DNA of 64,000 nucleotides, taken from Vogesella indigofera (GTDB taxonomy: Bacteria > Pseudomonadota > Gammaproteobacteria > Burkholderiales > Chromobacteriaceae). The position numbers and the translations under genes are program-made. Under the pieces are notes generated by a model. It worked only from the letters and a program-made list of their open reading frames with translations, had not been told where the DNA came from and searched no databases. The stretch's first letter is position 1. Each line of letters begins with the position of its first letter. The DNA lies in the NCBI RefSeq assembly GCF_028548395.1, contig NZ_JAQQLA010000005.1, forward strand, positions 62,001 through 126,000, written 5' to 3'. Positions 55,055-64,000 of this stretch are shown in pieces.

Positions 55055-56881
55055 ATGGAAGACCTTGTTGGCGGCTGGTGGGACAAGCTGATCCGCCGTA
55101 CCGCCTACCGCGGCTATCCGCAGGCGGCGGTGGCGCTAGCGGAGATTGAAAAGCAGGCGCCGCTGTTCTTTCGTGCCATGGGCGGCGACCCGGCGCTGAC
55201 CCTGCGTACCGCCGTCGGCACCGCCCACGGCGCGCGGCGCCGGCTGCTGGAACGCATCGCCGGCACCGGCGAGCAGGTCGAACTGGCGTGGCGCGACGGC
55301 CAGTCGCTGTACCTGCCGGAGAAGATCGACCTGTTCCCCGACGCGGCGCGCAACCGCGAGCTGTATTTCTGGCTGATGGCGCTGGCGGCGCAGCCGCAGC
55401 ACGGCGACGACGGCGACTGGCTGACGCGCAACCGCCGCGCCAGTGCCGCCTGCCTTGCCGCGATGCCGGGACTGGCCGCGCTATACCAGCGATTGGTGAC
55501 GGCACTGCTGCCGCTGCGTGACACGCCGCGCGACGCCGCCGCCGCGGCGCAGGAGGCGGCGATCCGCCAGGCACTGCTGCAGCCGGACGCCGCCATTACA
55601 CTGCCGCCGTGCCGCACCCCGCCACAGCCGGTGCTGCTGTGGCTGCACCCGACGCCACCGACCGCGCCGACCGCGAACGCCGACGACAAGCAGACGCCGG
55701 AGATGGAGGACAGCGACAGCAAGGAAACGAAGAAAAAGCGCCGCTACCGCGCGCGGCGCGACACGGCCGACGAACGCAAGAACGGCATGCTGCTGGTGTT
55801 CCGCGCCGAAAGCATCTTTACCTGGGACGAGTACGTGCGCGTCAACCGTCACACTGACGACGATGACATGGACGACGCCGGCGCCGCCGCCGAGGACATG
55901 AACACGCTGACCATCAGCCGCGACAACCGCCGCCGCGCCAGCCGGCTGAAGTTCGACCTCGACCTGCCGGCCGCCGCCTACGACGACACACCGCTGGGCA
56001 GCGGCATCCTGCTGCCGGAATGGGACTACAAGCGGCAACGGCTGGTGGCCGAGCACTGCTGCCTGAAGCCGATGCTGCCGCGCGACGCTACCCCGGCGCC
56101 GCTGCCGGACAAGCTGCAACCGCTGGCACGGCGTCTGCGCCGCCAGTTCCAGGCGCTGTCGCCGGAGCGCACCCGCAAGAGCGGCGAGGCCAGCGGCCCG
56201 GACATCGACCTCGATCGCCTGATCCGCTTTCTCGCCGAGAAACGCAGCGGTGTGGCGGTGGCCGAGCCGCCGCTGTACCAGGCGTGGCCGCCGGGTGGGC
56301 GCAACATGGCCTGCCTGCTGCTGGCCGACCTGTCGCTGTCCACCGAAAGCTGGCTTGGCGAAGCCGGGCAGGTGATCGGCGTGATCCGCGACAGCCTGCT
56401 GCTGTTCGCCGAGGCACTGTCCGCCTGCGGCGACGCCTTCGGCCTGTACGGCTTTTCCTCGATCCGCCGTGACGAGGTGCGCTACCTGCTGCTGAAGGAT
56501 TTTGCCGAGCGCTACGACGACACCACCCGCGGCCGCATCCTGGCGCTGCGTCCCGGCTACTACACGCGCATGGGTGCGGCGATCCGCCAGTCCACCCGCA
56601 TCCTGCTGGAACAGCCGGCACAGCGCCGCCTGCTGCTGATCGTGTCCGACGGCAAGCCCAACGATCTCGATCACTACGAAGGCCGCTACGGTGTGGAAGA
56701 CACGCGCCAGGCGGTGCTGGAAGCAAAGCGGGCGGGGCTGATCCCGTTCTGCGTCACGGTGGACAAGGAGGCCGGCGAGTACCTGCCGCACCTGTTCGGC
56801 CGCCGCGGCTACAGCGTGGTGCACGACGCGCGGCGCCTGCCGCAGGTGTTGACCAGCCTGTACGCCAGCTTGACCGCCTGA
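55055..56881 (+). CDS. norD: VWA-domain protein NorD
   Basis: Encodes 608 residues, the usual NorD size. The C-terminal von Willebrand A domain starts near residue 415, with the MIDAS motif DLSLS in LLADLSLSTESWL (about 425) and later VSDGKPNDLDHYEGRYG (about 530). A charged, low-complexity Asp/Glu/Lys/Arg segment (about 210-245) separates the N-terminal helical part. It works with NorQ to activate NO reductase. The gene ends 17 bp before a hairpin made of two inverted copies of the dispersed repeat. Confidence 0.92.
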   Translation: MEDLVGGWWDKLIRRTAYRGYPQAAVALAEIEKQAPLFFRAMGGDPALTLRTAVGTAHGARRRLLERIAGTGEQVELAWRDGQSLYLPEKIDLFPDAARNRELYFWLMALAAQPQHGDDGDWLTRNRRASAACLAAMPGLAALYQRLVTALLPLRDTPRDAAAAAQEAAIRQALLQPDAAITLPPCRTPPQPVLLWLHPTPPTAPTANADDKQTPEMEDSDSKETKKKRRYRARRDTADERKNGMLLVFRAESIFTWDEYVRVNRHTDDDDMDDAGAAAEDMNTLTISRDNRRRASRLKFDLDLPAAAYDDTPLGSGILLPEWDYKRQRLVAEHCCLKPMLPRDATPAPLPDKLQPLARRLRRQFQALSPERTRKSGEASGPDIDLDRLIRFLAEKRSGVAVAEPPLYQAWPPGGRNMACLLLADLSLSTESWLGEAGQVIGVIRDSLLLFAEALSACGDAFGLYGFSSIRRDEVRYLLLKDFAERYDDTTRGRILALRPGYYTRMGAAIRQSTRILLEQPAQRRLLLIVSDGKPNDLDHYEGRYGVEDTRQAVLEAKRAGLIPFCVTVDKEAGEYLPHLFGRRGYSVVHDARRLPQVLTSLYASLTA

Positions 56882-56898
56882 CGCGCGGTTGTCAGTAA

Positions 56899-56932
56899 AA
56901 AAGGTTGGCCGCAGTGTTGCGGCCAACCTTTT
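56899..56932. terminator. Terminator built from an inverted repeat pair
   Basis: The 15-bp arms 56899-56913 and 56918-56932 form a perfect stem (AAAAGGTTGGCCGCA and its complement) with a 4-nt loop and A/T-rich ends. It lies between convergent norD and the bestrophin-like gene. Confidence 0.85.
56917..56930 (-). repeat. 14-mer AAGGTTGGCCGCAA, perfect copy
   Basis: Perfect minus-strand copy, the right arm of the hairpin after norD. The left arm matches 13 of 14 bases. Confidence 0.9.
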
Positions 56933-56956
56933 CTTGTTGATGCGCCAGGGCGCGGC

Positions 56957-57874
56957 TCAGTACAGGTAGACGCCGTTTGGCTGCGGTGCCGGTACCGGCA
57001 CCGGCTGGCGCAGCATGTCGCACACCGCGGACTCGATGCCGTGGCACAGCGCGGTCAGCGGCAGGTCGTTGCCTTCCTTGCCGAACGGCTCTTCCAGCTC
57101 CTCGCCCAGCACGTCCAGTGCCATATAGGTGTAGGCGATGAACACCGCGATCAACGGCGTCAGCCAGCCGATGCTGGTGGTCAGCCCGATCGGCAGCAGC
57201 ATGCAGTAGATGGTGACGGTGCGGTTGAGCAGCACGCGGTAGGTGAACGGGATCGGCGTGTTGCGAATGCGTTCGCAGCCGCCGACCACGTCGGACAGCG
57301 CGTCCAGGTTGCGGTCGACGCTCTGCCACTGCCACTGGTCGATGCTGCCGCTGTGGCGCAGGCTGGCGTTGAGGCGGTGCAGGTAGAGCAGGATCAGCCC
57401 CGGCTTGCCGGGTGCGTCGGCGATCGCCTGCCATTCCGCCGCCGGCAGCAGCCGCTGCAGGTGAGCGGCGACGTCGTCCTGGCGCAGCTGGCCTTTCAGC
57501 GCATAGGCAAAGGCGCAGATGCCGTGCAACATCTGCCGCGACTCCGGCCGCGCATCGGCGACCGCCAGCAGCTTGCCGGCCAGGGTGCGCGCCACGATCA
57601 GCAGCGTGCCCCACAGCTTGCGCGCTTCCCAGAAGCGCTCGTAGCTGACCGAGTTGCGGAAGCTGAGGAAGATCGCCAGCGACACCCCCATCAGTGTGAA
57701 GATGTAGATGTTCAGCGACGACTGCGCGTGCTGGCTGATCCACCAGTTGGTAGCGAAGGCGGACAGCAGCGAGATGAGGAACACCAGGCACAGCCGGGGC
57801 AGGATGCGTGGCAGCACCGAGCCGCGCCAGACGAACAGCAGCTCGAACCAGTTGTGACGAGAGTGGATGATCAT
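56957..57874 (-). CDS. Bestrophin-like (YneE/RFP-TM) membrane protein
   Basis: Encodes 305 residues from MIIHSRHNWFELLF, the standard bestrophin-like N terminus; the longer open frame is not used. Four helices are predicted (about 24-44, 49-68, 210-230, 235-255), with SFRNSVSYERFWEARKLWG after the second, which is diagnostic for the family. Bacterial members form anion or small cation channels. It lies between norD and nirS and is divergent from nirS over a region with a perfect FNR-type box. The box is 182 bp away, so shared control is not certain. Confidence 0.9.
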   Translation of the reverse strand: MIIHSRHNWFELLFVWRGSVLPRILPRLCLVFLISLLSAFATNWWISQHAQSSLNIYIFTLMGVSLAIFLSFRNSVSYERFWEARKLWGTLLIVARTLAGKLLAVADARPESRQMLHGICAFAYALKGQLRQDDVAAHLQRLLPAAEWQAIADAPGKPGLILLYLHRLNASLRHSGSIDQWQWQSVDRNLDALSDVVGGCERIRNTPIPFTYRVLLNRTVTIYCMLLPIGLTTSIGWLTPLIAVFIAYTYMALDVLGEELEEPFGKEGNDLPLTALCHGIESAVCDMLRQPVPVPAPQPNGVYLY

Positions 57875-58055
57875 GATGGGTAGCGGGGGCAGCGAGAGAT
57901 AAGCCAGCCCGACATCATAGGTGCTGCCGGCCTGTGGCCACAAGGTGTGGCGGCGGCAACGGCGTCTTTTTTTGTGCGCTGCGGCAAACGGCCGCCGCCG
58001 CGGGCAAGGCCGGCGGGCGACAAGTTCACGCCATCCTGCACCGGATTCCGATCCG

Positions 58056-58069
58056 TTGATACGAATCAA
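58056..58069. promoter_or_regulatory. FNR/Dnr-type box before nirS
   Basis: TTGATACGAATCAA, a perfect consensus match, 67 bp before the nirS ATG. GATGAT (58093-58098) is a possible -10 element. Confidence 0.85.
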
Positions 58070-58097
58070 TGATGCCAATGTCACCACCGGCGGATGA

Positions 58098-59831
<1,734 letters not shown>

Positions 59832-59839
59832 CCCTCAGC

Positions 59840-59860
59840 GCGGGCCGCGACCCGGCCCGC
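59840..59860 (+). other. Stem-loop between nirS and nirM
   Basis: GCGGGCC (59840-59846) pairs with GGCCCGC (59854-59860), with no T tract. It could stabilise or attenuate the nirS message. Confidence 0.45.
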
Positions 59861-59873
59861 CACGGAGATCATC

Positions 59874-60182
59874 ATGAAAACATCCCTGCTTACCGCGCTG
59901 CTGCTCAGTGGCGGCCTGCTGCTGGCATCCGCAGCCAACGCCTCGCCAGAGCTGGCGAAGAAGTACAACTGTTTCGCCTGTCACAGTATGGACAAGAAAG
60001 TGGTCGGCCCGGCGTTCAAGGACATCGGCAGCAAGTACAAGGGCCAGAACATGCAGGCCAAGCTGGAAGAGAAGGTGAAGAAGGGCGGCGCCGGCAGTTT
60101 CGGCCCGATCCCGATGTCGCCGAACCCGCAGGTGCCGGATGCCGACATCAAGTTGCTGGTGAAGTGGGTGCTGGCACAGTAA
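59874..60182 (+). CDS. nirM: Cytochrome c551/c8 electron donor
   Basis: Encodes 102 residues with a signal peptide (LLTALLLSGGLLLASAANA) and a short class I cytochrome c8 domain of about 80 residues. The heme motif is CFACH (33-37), KKVVGPAFKDI follows, and the axial Met is in GPIPMSPNPQ. It is the periplasmic electron donor to NirS and possibly to NorC. It lies 42 bp after nirS, behind a stem-loop. Confidence 0.93.
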   Translation: MKTSLLTALLLSGGLLLASAANASPELAKKYNCFACHSMDKKVVGPAFKDIGSKYKGQNMQAKLEEKVKKGGAGSFGPIPMSPNPQVPDADIKLLVKWVLAQ

Positions 60183-60291
60183 GTCCCGCTTCTTGCCGCG
60201 CGCCGGCCCGCTCCGGGCTGGCCGCCACGGCACGGACTTTGATCGCAGCAGGCGCCGCCTGCTGCCGTGAAAGCCTGACCGGAATCCCGCC

Positions 60292-60657
60292 ATGAAACTG
60301 CCTGCCTGTTGCCGTACGCTGACTGCCAAGTGCCTGCTGCTGGGCTGTTGCGCCGCCTTGTTCATCTCCGAAGCCGTCTATGCCGACAGTGGCATCGTCT
60401 CCCCCGCACCGCAACGCGTCGCCGAGCTGCGCCACCTGCTGCGCGAAGACTGCGGCGCCTGTCACGGGCTGACCCTCAACGGCGGCCTCGGCAGCCCGCT
60501 GACCGCCGCCGCGCTGGCCGGCAAGCCGGGCGACAGCCTGGTCGCCACCTTGCTCGATGGCCGTCCCGGCAGCGCGATGCCACCGTGGCGGCCGTTCATG
60601 AGCGAGGCCGAGGCGCAGTGGCTGATCCGGCAATTGCAGCAGGGAATGACGCCATGA
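60292..60657 (+). CDS. nirC: Cytochrome c NirC
   Basis: Encodes 121 residues. An N-terminal export segment with several cysteines (CCRTLTAKCLLLGCCAALF) leads to a mature cytochrome c with heme motif CGACH (54-58) and the Met ligand in GSAMPPWRPFM. NirC is a small periplasmic cytochrome that serves heme d1 maturation or alternative electron donation to NirS. Its stop overlaps the nirF start (ATGA), so the two are coupled. Confidence 0.9.
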   Translation: MKLPACCRTLTAKCLLLGCCAALFISEAVYADSGIVSPAPQRVAELRHLLREDCGACHGLTLNGGLGSPLTAAALAGKPGDSLVATLLDGRPGSAMPPWRPFMSEAEAQWLIRQLQQGMTP

Positions 60658-61835
60658 ACGCGCGTACAAGGTTGGCCGCAATGGCGGCGGGGGCGGTCGT
60701 ACTACTGGCCGCCTGCGCGACACCGGCGCTGCGCGGCAGCGGCGATCTTGGCGTGGTGATCGAACGTGCCGCCGGCAGCGTGCAGGTGGTCAGCAACAGC
60801 AGCAACACCATGCTGGCGCGTATCGGCGGGCTGGGCGACCTGTCGCACGCCTCGCTGGTGTACAGCCGCGACGCGCGCTACGTGTACGTGTTCGGCCGCG
60901 ATGGCGGCATCAGCAAGGTCGACATCCTGGCCGGCAAGCTGGTGGCGCGGGTGCTGCAGGCCGGCAACAGCATCGGCGGCGCCATCTCCAGCGACGGCCG
61001 CATCGTGGCGGCGCAGAACTACAGCCCGGGCGGAGTCAAGCTGTTCGACGCCGACACGCTGGCGCTGCTGGCCGACATTCCGGCGCTGGACGACAACGGC
61101 CAGCCGTCCAAGGTGGTGGGTCTTGCCGACCTGCCGGGCAACCGCTTCGCCTTCAGCCTGTTCGAGGCCGGCGAGATCTGGGTGCTGGATGCCGCCCAGC
61201 CGCGCGCGCCGCAAGTGACGAAATACCGCAACGTTGGCCGCAACCCCTACGACGGCCTCGCCAGCAGCGACGGCCGCTACTACATCGCCGGCCTGTACGG
61301 CGACGACGGTCTGGCCTTGCTGGACAACTGGCAGCCGCAGGCCGGGGTGCGCCGCATCCTGCCGGGCTATGGCCAGGGCCGGGACAAGCAGCCGGTGTAC
61401 AAGATGCCGCACCTGCGCGGCTGGAGCCTGGCCGGCGACTACGCCTTCCTGCCGGCGATCGGCCACCACGAGGTGCTGGTCGCCGATCGCCGTAGCTGGC
61501 AGGAAGCGGCGCGGGTGCCGGTGTACGGCCAGCCGGTGTTCGTGATGGCCGAGCCGTCCGGACGGCGGGTGTGGGTGAACTTCGCCTTTCCGCATAACGA
61601 CACGGTGCAGGTGATCGACGTGCCGACGATGCAGGTGATCCAGACGCTGAAACCGGGCCGCGCCATCCTGCACATGGAATTCACCGCCCGTGGCGACGCG
61701 GTGTGGCTGTCCAGCCGCGACGATGACAAGCTGGTGGTGATCGACACCGCCACCTTCCAGACGCGGCGCGAACTGCCGGCGGCCAACCCTTCCGGCATCT
61801 TCTTCAGCTGGCGTGCCGGCCGGATGGGCATGTGA
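60654..61835 (+). CDS. nirF: Heme d1 biosynthesis protein NirF
   Basis: Encodes 393 residues, the usual NirF length. A lipoprotein signal (LAAC, C21) is followed by an eight-bladed propeller related to the d1 domain of NirS, with SHASLVYSRDARYVYVFGRDGG and GQPVFVMAEPSGRRVWVNFA. NirF is a periplasmic dehydrogenase for the last step or steps of heme d1 formation. The ATG overlaps the nirC stop. A perfect 14-mer repeat sits in codons 5-9, encoding RLAA, and a variant lies at 61232-61243. Confidence 0.93.
   Translation: MNARTRLAAMAAGAVVLLAACATPALRGSGDLGVVIERAAGSVQVVSNSSNTMLARIGGLGDLSHASLVYSRDARYVYVFGRDGGISKVDILAGKLVARVLQAGNSIGGAISSDGRIVAAQNYSPGGVKLFDADTLALLADIPALDDNGQPSKVVGLADLPGNRFAFSLFEAGEIWVLDAAQPRAPQVTKYRNVGRNPYDGLASSDGRYYIAGLYGDDGLALLDNWQPQAGVRRILPGYGQGRDKQPVYKMPHLRGWSLAGDYAFLPAIGHHEVLVADRRSWQEAARVPVYGQPVFVMAEPSGRRVWVNFAFPHNDTVQVIDVPTMQVIQTLKPGRAILHMEFTARGDAVWLSSRDDDKLVVIDTATFQTRRELPAANPSGIFFSWRAGRMGM
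60668..60681 (+). repeat. 14-mer AAGGTTGGCCGCAA, perfect copy
   Basis: Perfect copy inside the nirF signal-peptide codons. Confidence 0.9.
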
Positions 61836-62818
61836 TGGGCGCGCCGCAAGAGGTTGGCGAGCCACCCGCGCCGCTATTGGCGCTGCTGGATCGCTACCAG
61901 CGCGATTTTCCGCTGCAGCCGCGGCCGTTTCGCACGCTGGCGGAGCAGGCGGGCATGAGCGAGCACGCCTTGCTGGCAGCACTGGCGCAGGCGCGTGCCG
62001 ACGGCCTGCTCGGTCGTCTTGGCGCGGTGTTCGCTCCCAATACCGTCGGCGTCAGTACCCTGGCGGCGCTGGCGGTGCCGTCGGCGCAGCGCGACGCCAT
62101 CGCCGCGCAGATCAGCGCGCTGCCGCAGGTCAACCATAACTACGCGCGCGAACACCACTACAACCTGTGGTTCGTGCTCACCGCACCGGATCGTGCCGGC
62201 ATCGACGCCGCGCTGGCGCTGATCGCCAGCCGCACCGGCTACGTGGCGCTGGACCTGCCGCTTGAGCGCGAATACCACATCGATCTCGGTTTTGCGCTGG
62301 GCGCCGGCGGCCCGTCGCGACGGACAACCCTGATCCCATCCGCGCCGCTGCTGGACGACGGTGACCGGCGCCTGATTGCGGCGCTGAACGAGGGCATCGC
62401 GCTGCAGCCGCGCCCGTTCGCGCTGCTGGCCGACGCCTGCGGCCTTGCCGAGTACGAGGTGCTGCAACGGCTGCAATGCTGGGTCGCCAGCGGCGTGATC
62501 CGTCGCTTCGGCATGGTGCTGCGCCATCACGAGCTGGGCTTTCGCGCCAACGCGATGTGCGTGTGGCAGGTGCCGCCAGAAACGCGCGACGCCATCGGCG
62601 CGGCGCTGGCCACCGACCCGGCGGTGACGCTGTGCTACGCACGGCCGCCGCAGGGCGCGCACTGGCCGTACAACTTGTTCTGCATGATCCACGCCCGCGA
62701 TGCCGCCAGTGCCCACGCTGCCGCGCAAAAACTGTCCGACAGCCACGGCCTGGCCGCGCTGCCGCAGGCAGTGCTGATTTCCACCCGCCGCTACACCCAG
62801 CGCGGCGCACGTTACTGA
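61835..62818 (+). CDS. nirDL: Double-domain siroheme decarboxylase, NirD-NirL fusion type
   Basis: Encodes 327 residues in two Lrp/AsnC-like halves, each a winged helix plus ferredoxin-like domain. The N half has the NirD/G-type signature REHHYNLWF (near 104). The C half has the NirL/H-type signature WPYNLF (near 277). Siroheme decarboxylase converts siroheme to didecarboxysiroheme for heme d1. The DNA-binding-like domains are structural, so this is not a regulator. The ATG overlaps the nirF stop (TGATG). In many denitrifiers nirD and nirL are separate genes. Confidence 0.9.
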   Translation: MGAPQEVGEPPAPLLALLDRYQRDFPLQPRPFRTLAEQAGMSEHALLAALAQARADGLLGRLGAVFAPNTVGVSTLAALAVPSAQRDAIAAQISALPQVNHNYAREHHYNLWFVLTAPDRAGIDAALALIASRTGYVALDLPLEREYHIDLGFALGAGGPSRRTTLIPSAPLLDDGDRRLIAALNEGIALQPRPFALLADACGLAEYEVLQRLQCWVASGVIRRFGMVLRHHELGFRANAMCVWQVPPETRDAIGAALATDPAVTLCYARPPQGAHWPYNLFCMIHARDAASAHAAAQKLSDSHGLAALPQAVLISTRRYTQRGARY

Positions 62819-62831
62819 CCGGAGTCTTGCC

Positions 62832-63872
62832 ATGAACGCACCACTGCCCCCCGCCATGTCCGCCGCCGACACCCCGCACGCGGCCGACGAGCCGGATGCG
62901 ACGCTGGACGCGCTGGACAGCCTGATCATCGACACGCTGCAGGGCGGTTTCCCGCTGCTGCCGCGCCCGTACGCCGCCGTCGCCGACAGCATCGGCCTTA
63001 CCGAGGCGGTGCTGCTGAAACGGCTGCAACGGTTGCTGACCGGTCGGGTGCTGACTCGTTTCGGCCCGATGTACCAGATCGAACGCATGGGTGGCGCCTT
63101 CGTGCTGGCGGCGCTGGCGGTGCCGGAGGCACGCTTCGACGCGGTGGCGGCGCAGGTGGGCGCGCTGCCGGCGGTGGCGCACAACTACCGCCGCGAGCAC
63201 CACTTCAACATGTGGTTCGTGCTGGCCACCGCCACCCCCGGCGGCATCGCCGACGCCATCATCGACATCGAAAGCGCCACCGGCCTGCGCGTGTACGACT
63301 TTCCCAAGCTGCGCGAGTACTACGTCGGCATGCGATTTACCGTCGGCGGCCAGGCGCCGGTCGGCACGCTGCCGGACAGCACGCAGGGCAATCACGAGGT
63401 GGAGCTGGACGAGCGCGACCGGCAGCTGATCCGCGCCAGCCAGGGCGGGCTGCCACTGCTGCCGCAGCCGTACCGGCATTTGGGCGAAGCGCTGGCGATG
63501 ACGGAAGACGAGGTCTGCCAGCGGCTGGGGCGCATGCTGCAAAACGGCGTCATCCGCCGCATCGGCGCGGTGCCCAATCACTACGCCATCGGCTACGCCG
63601 CCAACGGCATGGCGGTGTTCGATGTCGACGATGCGCACATCGACGCGCTGGGCGAACGGGTCGGCGGCCTGCCGTTTGTCAGCCACTGCTACCGGCGCCT
63701 GCGCCGGCTGCCGCAGTGGCCGTACAGTCTGTTCGCGATGTGCCACGGCAGCAGCCGCGACGAGGTGATGCAGCAGGTGGCCGCCATCCGCCAGCTGCTG
63801 GGCGCCGCCTGCCGCGGTCACGAGGTGCTGTTCTCCACCCGCATGCTGAAAAAGAGCGGGCTGCGTATCTGA
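62832..63872 (+). CDS. nirGH: Double-domain siroheme decarboxylase, NirG-NirH fusion type
   Basis: Encodes 346 residues in two Lrp/AsnC-like halves. REHHFNMWF (near 121) marks the N half and WPYSLF (near 295) the C half, the same order as in the preceding gene. An N-terminal extension of about 25 residues, rich in Ala and Pro, is present. It starts 13 bp after the nirDL-type stop. The assignment to G-H follows position in the operon; the two genes are clear paralogs. NirJ, the usual next gene, is not reached in this window. Confidence 0.87.
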   Translation: MNAPLPPAMSAADTPHAADEPDATLDALDSLIIDTLQGGFPLLPRPYAAVADSIGLTEAVLLKRLQRLLTGRVLTRFGPMYQIERMGGAFVLAALAVPEARFDAVAAQVGALPAVAHNYRREHHFNMWFVLATATPGGIADAIIDIESATGLRVYDFPKLREYYVGMRFTVGGQAPVGTLPDSTQGNHEVELDERDRQLIRASQGGLPLLPQPYRHLGEALAMTEDEVCQRLGRMLQNGVIRRIGAVPNHYAIGYAANGMAVFDVDDAHIDALGERVGGLPFVSHCYRRLRRLPQWPYSLFAMCHGSSRDEVMQQVAAIRQLLGAACRGHEVLFSTRMLKKSGLRI

Positions 63873-64000
63873 ATGCGCGTCGCGGTGCGTATCGCTGCGC
63901 TGGCAGGCATTTTTTTTGCCGGCGGCACTGGCAATTGTCACGGCTATCGCCAACACTGCAGCTAGCGGCAGTACAGATGCATGAACGGTTTGCAGGCACT
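63873..64000. other. Window end downstream of the nir genes
   Basis: No gene is recognised in these 128 bp. A 30-codon frame starts directly at 63873 but has no family features. GGCAGGCATTTTTTTTGCCGGC is only a weak hairpin. Confidence 0.4.

Noticed and set aside
61835..63872. AsnC/Lrp transcription regulators
   Set aside because: The domains look like AsnC, but the REHH and WPY-LF signatures and the nirF linkage identify siroheme decarboxylases.
63873..63965. A 30-codon ORF directly after the last nir gene
   Set aside because: It has no family features and no clear ribosome site, and includes a T8 tract more like a weak hairpin region.

Overview
The window is GC-rich chromosomal DNA with short gaps between genes. 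The gene content (cd1-type nitrite reductase, cytochrome c-dependent NO reductase, trpG-trpD, prmB, TRAP transport, parvulins) fits a denitrifying betaproteobacterium. My best guess is Neisseriales/Chromobacteriaceae (Vogesella, Pseudogulbenkiania or a relative), but nothing here fixes the genus. No rRNA, tRNA, insertion sequence, prophage or CRISPR array was seen.

Layout. 1-5768: a yciI-bolA-parvulin-parvulin operon, a DHH phosphoesterase, a HAD phosphatase, a ParA-like ATPase and GMP reductase. 5858-10865: a VanZ-like protein, then a gluconate-type module with a LacI-family repressor, gluconokinase and a three-gene TRAP transporter; two palindromic operators lie between repressor and kinase. 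11456-18622: a probable Fur-controlled siderophore uptake operon (TonB receptor, 42-codon ORF, MFS, binding protein, permease, ATPase) ending in a small SbnI/SerK-like protein. 18744-22048: a PepSY membrane protein divergent from a second siderophore receptor. 22386-29665: an SDR and an RND efflux system whose outer membrane gene is split off divergently across a TetR gene, with matching operators at both promoters. 30023-34179: trpG, trpD, phosphomannomutase, prmB. 34284-38952: a DctBD-type two-component system and a soluble chemoreceptor with a CZB domain. 39075-43884: an Emr-type efflux operon with a MarR regulator.

43981-63872 is mostly denitrification: hemerythrin, DUF2249 and a polytopic membrane protein; nirE; norC-norB; norE; then a LysR/YfcF/AraC/EamA insert; norF, norQ, a small membrane protein and norD; a bestrophin-like protein; and nirS-nirM-nirC-nirF followed by two double-domain siroheme decarboxylase genes. 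FNR/Dnr-type boxes (TTGAT-N4-ATCAA or close) precede the hemerythrin gene, nirE/norC, norF (weaker) and nirS. Nitrite would go to NO through NirS and to N2O through NorCB, with NirE, NirF and the decarboxylases making heme d1. nirJ and nirN are not in the window.

The most unusual signal is a dispersed 14-mer, AAGGTTGGCCGCAA. It occurs 13 times perfectly, on both strands, inside genes and between them, and as inverted pairs in terminator-like hairpins. This is how the DNA uptake sequences of Neisseriaceae and Pasteurellaceae behave, but the word is not one I recognise. A second, roughly 90-bp repeat occurs twice in direct orientation around the nor region.
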